Below, piece by piece: positions 63,206-64,000 of a stretch of 64,000 nt of DNA (its first letter is position 1; each line of letters opens with the position of its first letter). Position numbers and translations under genes: made by a program. The DNA is from Chitinophaga skermanii (GTDB taxonomy: Bacteria > Bacteroidota > Bacteroidia > Chitinophagales > Chitinophagaceae): positions 496,001 through 560,000 of the forward strand of contig NZ_QLLL01000003.1 of the NCBI RefSeq assembly GCF_003259335.1, read 5' to 3'. The notes under the pieces are model-generated. The model saw only the letters and a program-made list of their open reading frames with translations. It ran no database searches and had not been told where the DNA came from.

Positions 63206-64000
63206 TTAATTTAACAGCATATTATCAATTAAACGGATTTCACCGAGTTTCGCGGCCACTAAAGCAACGAGTTTTTCGCCTGTATATTCGGTAACGGGTG
63301 CTAAATTATCGGCATTACAAACAGCCACATAATCTAATTGAAAACCAGCATGTTGTAATGTGCTACTTGCAGTGGAAATTAATTCGGAAATAGGCTGCTG
63401 CTTCAAGTGTTGCTTAATTGTAGAAAGCACTTGGAAGATGGTAACGGCAAGGGATTTTTCTTCGGCCGTGAGGCGCATATTTCGGCTACTCATGGCAAGG
63501 CCAGAATCTTCTCGTCGTGTTGGAACGATCACTAGATCAGTTGGCGTATTGGTGATTTCCAACAATTTTTTGACAATCATGCATTGTTGAAAATCCTTTT
63601 GTCCCATAAATAACGCGTCCGGCTCCACCGCTTGGAGAAGTTTATGAACGATGATACCAACGCCTTGGAAGTGGTTGGGGCGATAGGCGCCTTCGAGCAT
63701 ATTTTCGAGTTGACCGAAATCGTAGTGGGGGTGTTGGGCATGAATACCGGCGGGATACATCTCGCTAACAGATGGTAAAAAAAGAACATCTGTATCAACA
63801 CTTTCCAATTTTATTATATCTTCATTAATCGTAATCGGATATTTTTCGAAATCTTTTGGGTCGTTAAATTGAGTAGGATTTACGAATATACTGCATACAA
63901 CAATATCGCACGCTTTGCGGGCCTCGCGGATGAGTGATAAATGCCCGTCGTGTAAGGCTCCCATCGTTGGAACGAAGCCAATTTTTTTTCCTTCAGATTT
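63206..64000 (-). CDS. panC: Pantoate-beta-alanine ligase, N-terminus cut by the window edge
   Basis: The frame continues to the right edge; 264 residues are visible. It starts with KKIGFVPTMGALHDGHLSLI, carrying the HIGH-like nucleotide site (Met and His in TMGALHDGH). The later GQKDFQQ and TRREDSGLAMSSRN motifs are typical. It condenses pantoate with beta-alanine to give pantothenate, using ATP. Only the first ~20 residues are missing. With panD (62665) and panB (56029) the pathway is nearly complete in this window; panE is not seen. Confidence 0.95.
   Translation of the reverse strand, partial: KSEGKKIGFVPTMGALHDGHLSLIREARKACDIVVCSIFVNPTQFNDPKDFEKYPITINEDIIKLESVDTDVLFLPSVSEMYPAGIHAQHPHYDFGQLENMLEGAYRPNHFQGVGIIVHKLLQAVEPDALFMGQKDFQQCMIVKKLLEITNTPTDLVIVPTRREDSGLAMSSRNMRLTAEEKSLAVTIFQVLSTIKQHLKQQPISELISTASSTLQHAGFQLDYVAVCNADNLAPVTEYTGEKLVALVAAKLGEIRLIDNMLLN

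Overview
The window reads as a piece of a Bacteroidota chromosome, most likely Chitinophagaceae or a close relative. The signs are a TonB receptor with an N-terminal carboxypeptidase-regulatory-like domain, families typical of the phylum (DUF2147, DUF4294, DUF5723), bacillithiol genes, LytTR signalling, TAnnTTTG -7 promoter elements, weak or absent Shine-Dalgarno sequences, and many short hairpin-plus-T-run terminators. The genus is an inference. No rRNA, tRNA, CRISPR array, phage or transposase gene was seen.

Layout. 1-0.5 kb: 5' end of a thrA-type aspartokinase (minus) behind an Ile/Thr-rich leader peptide and hairpin. 1-4.4 kb: tyrosine breakdown (hmgA, aldo/keto reductase, hppD). 5.8-7.8 kb: an AT-rich three-gene cassette (55-aa ORF, an AAA-type ATPase with all core motifs degenerate, a PD-(D/E)XK-like protein); this is the best candidate for an undescribed system, perhaps anti-phage. 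8.9-9.9 kb: small membrane protein and L,D-transpeptidase. 10.2-14.3 kb: a Tat lipoprotein subunit and two paralogous GMC oxidoreductases. 15.2-17.7 kb: GH35 beta-galactosidase and a CBS protein. 17.8-20.8 kb: lysC, fbp, CAP-domain protein. 20.9-25.2 kb: AraC regulator divergent from HAD and CAT-like genes, an orphan ABC ATPase, a DinB/YfiT-type protein and a Nudix hydrolase. 25.2-31.2 kb: folC, DUF5723 and TonB-family operon, TauE exporter, MFS transporter. 31.3-34.4 kb: radical SAM protein, membrane protein, agmatinase-family enzyme. 34.5-37.5 kb: cytochrome c maturation genes ccmE and ccmF-like. 37.7-43.6 kb: hydrolase, DUF4294, intradiol dioxygenase pair, LytS/LytTR two-component pair, bshB1. 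43.7-50.8 kb: oleate hydratase, large TonB receptor, subtilase. 51.7-55.7 kb: ALDH7-type dehydrogenase, two YeeE/YedE membrane proteins, DUF1338 enzyme (lysine-to-2-oxoglutarate logic). 56-60.1 kb: panB, Ppx/GppA, ppk1. 60.2-61.6 kb: gene-free region bounded by ~215-bp inverted repeats. 61.6-64 kb: flippase-like membrane protein, panD, panC (cut by the window edge).

Connections. panB, panC and panD give pantothenate synthesis. Ppk1 with Ppx/GppA gives polyphosphate turnover. bshB1 and the YfiT-type transferase point to bacillithiol use. ThrA-type kinase and LysC feed the aspartate pathway, while ALDH7 plus DUF1338 would run lysine breakdown. The non-coding parts are unusually structured: an apparent thr attenuator, paired hairpins before panB, a 15-bp hairpin before the DUF5723 gene, quasi-periodic 10-13-nt repeats at 14.6 and 60.8 kb, and the long inverted repeat.
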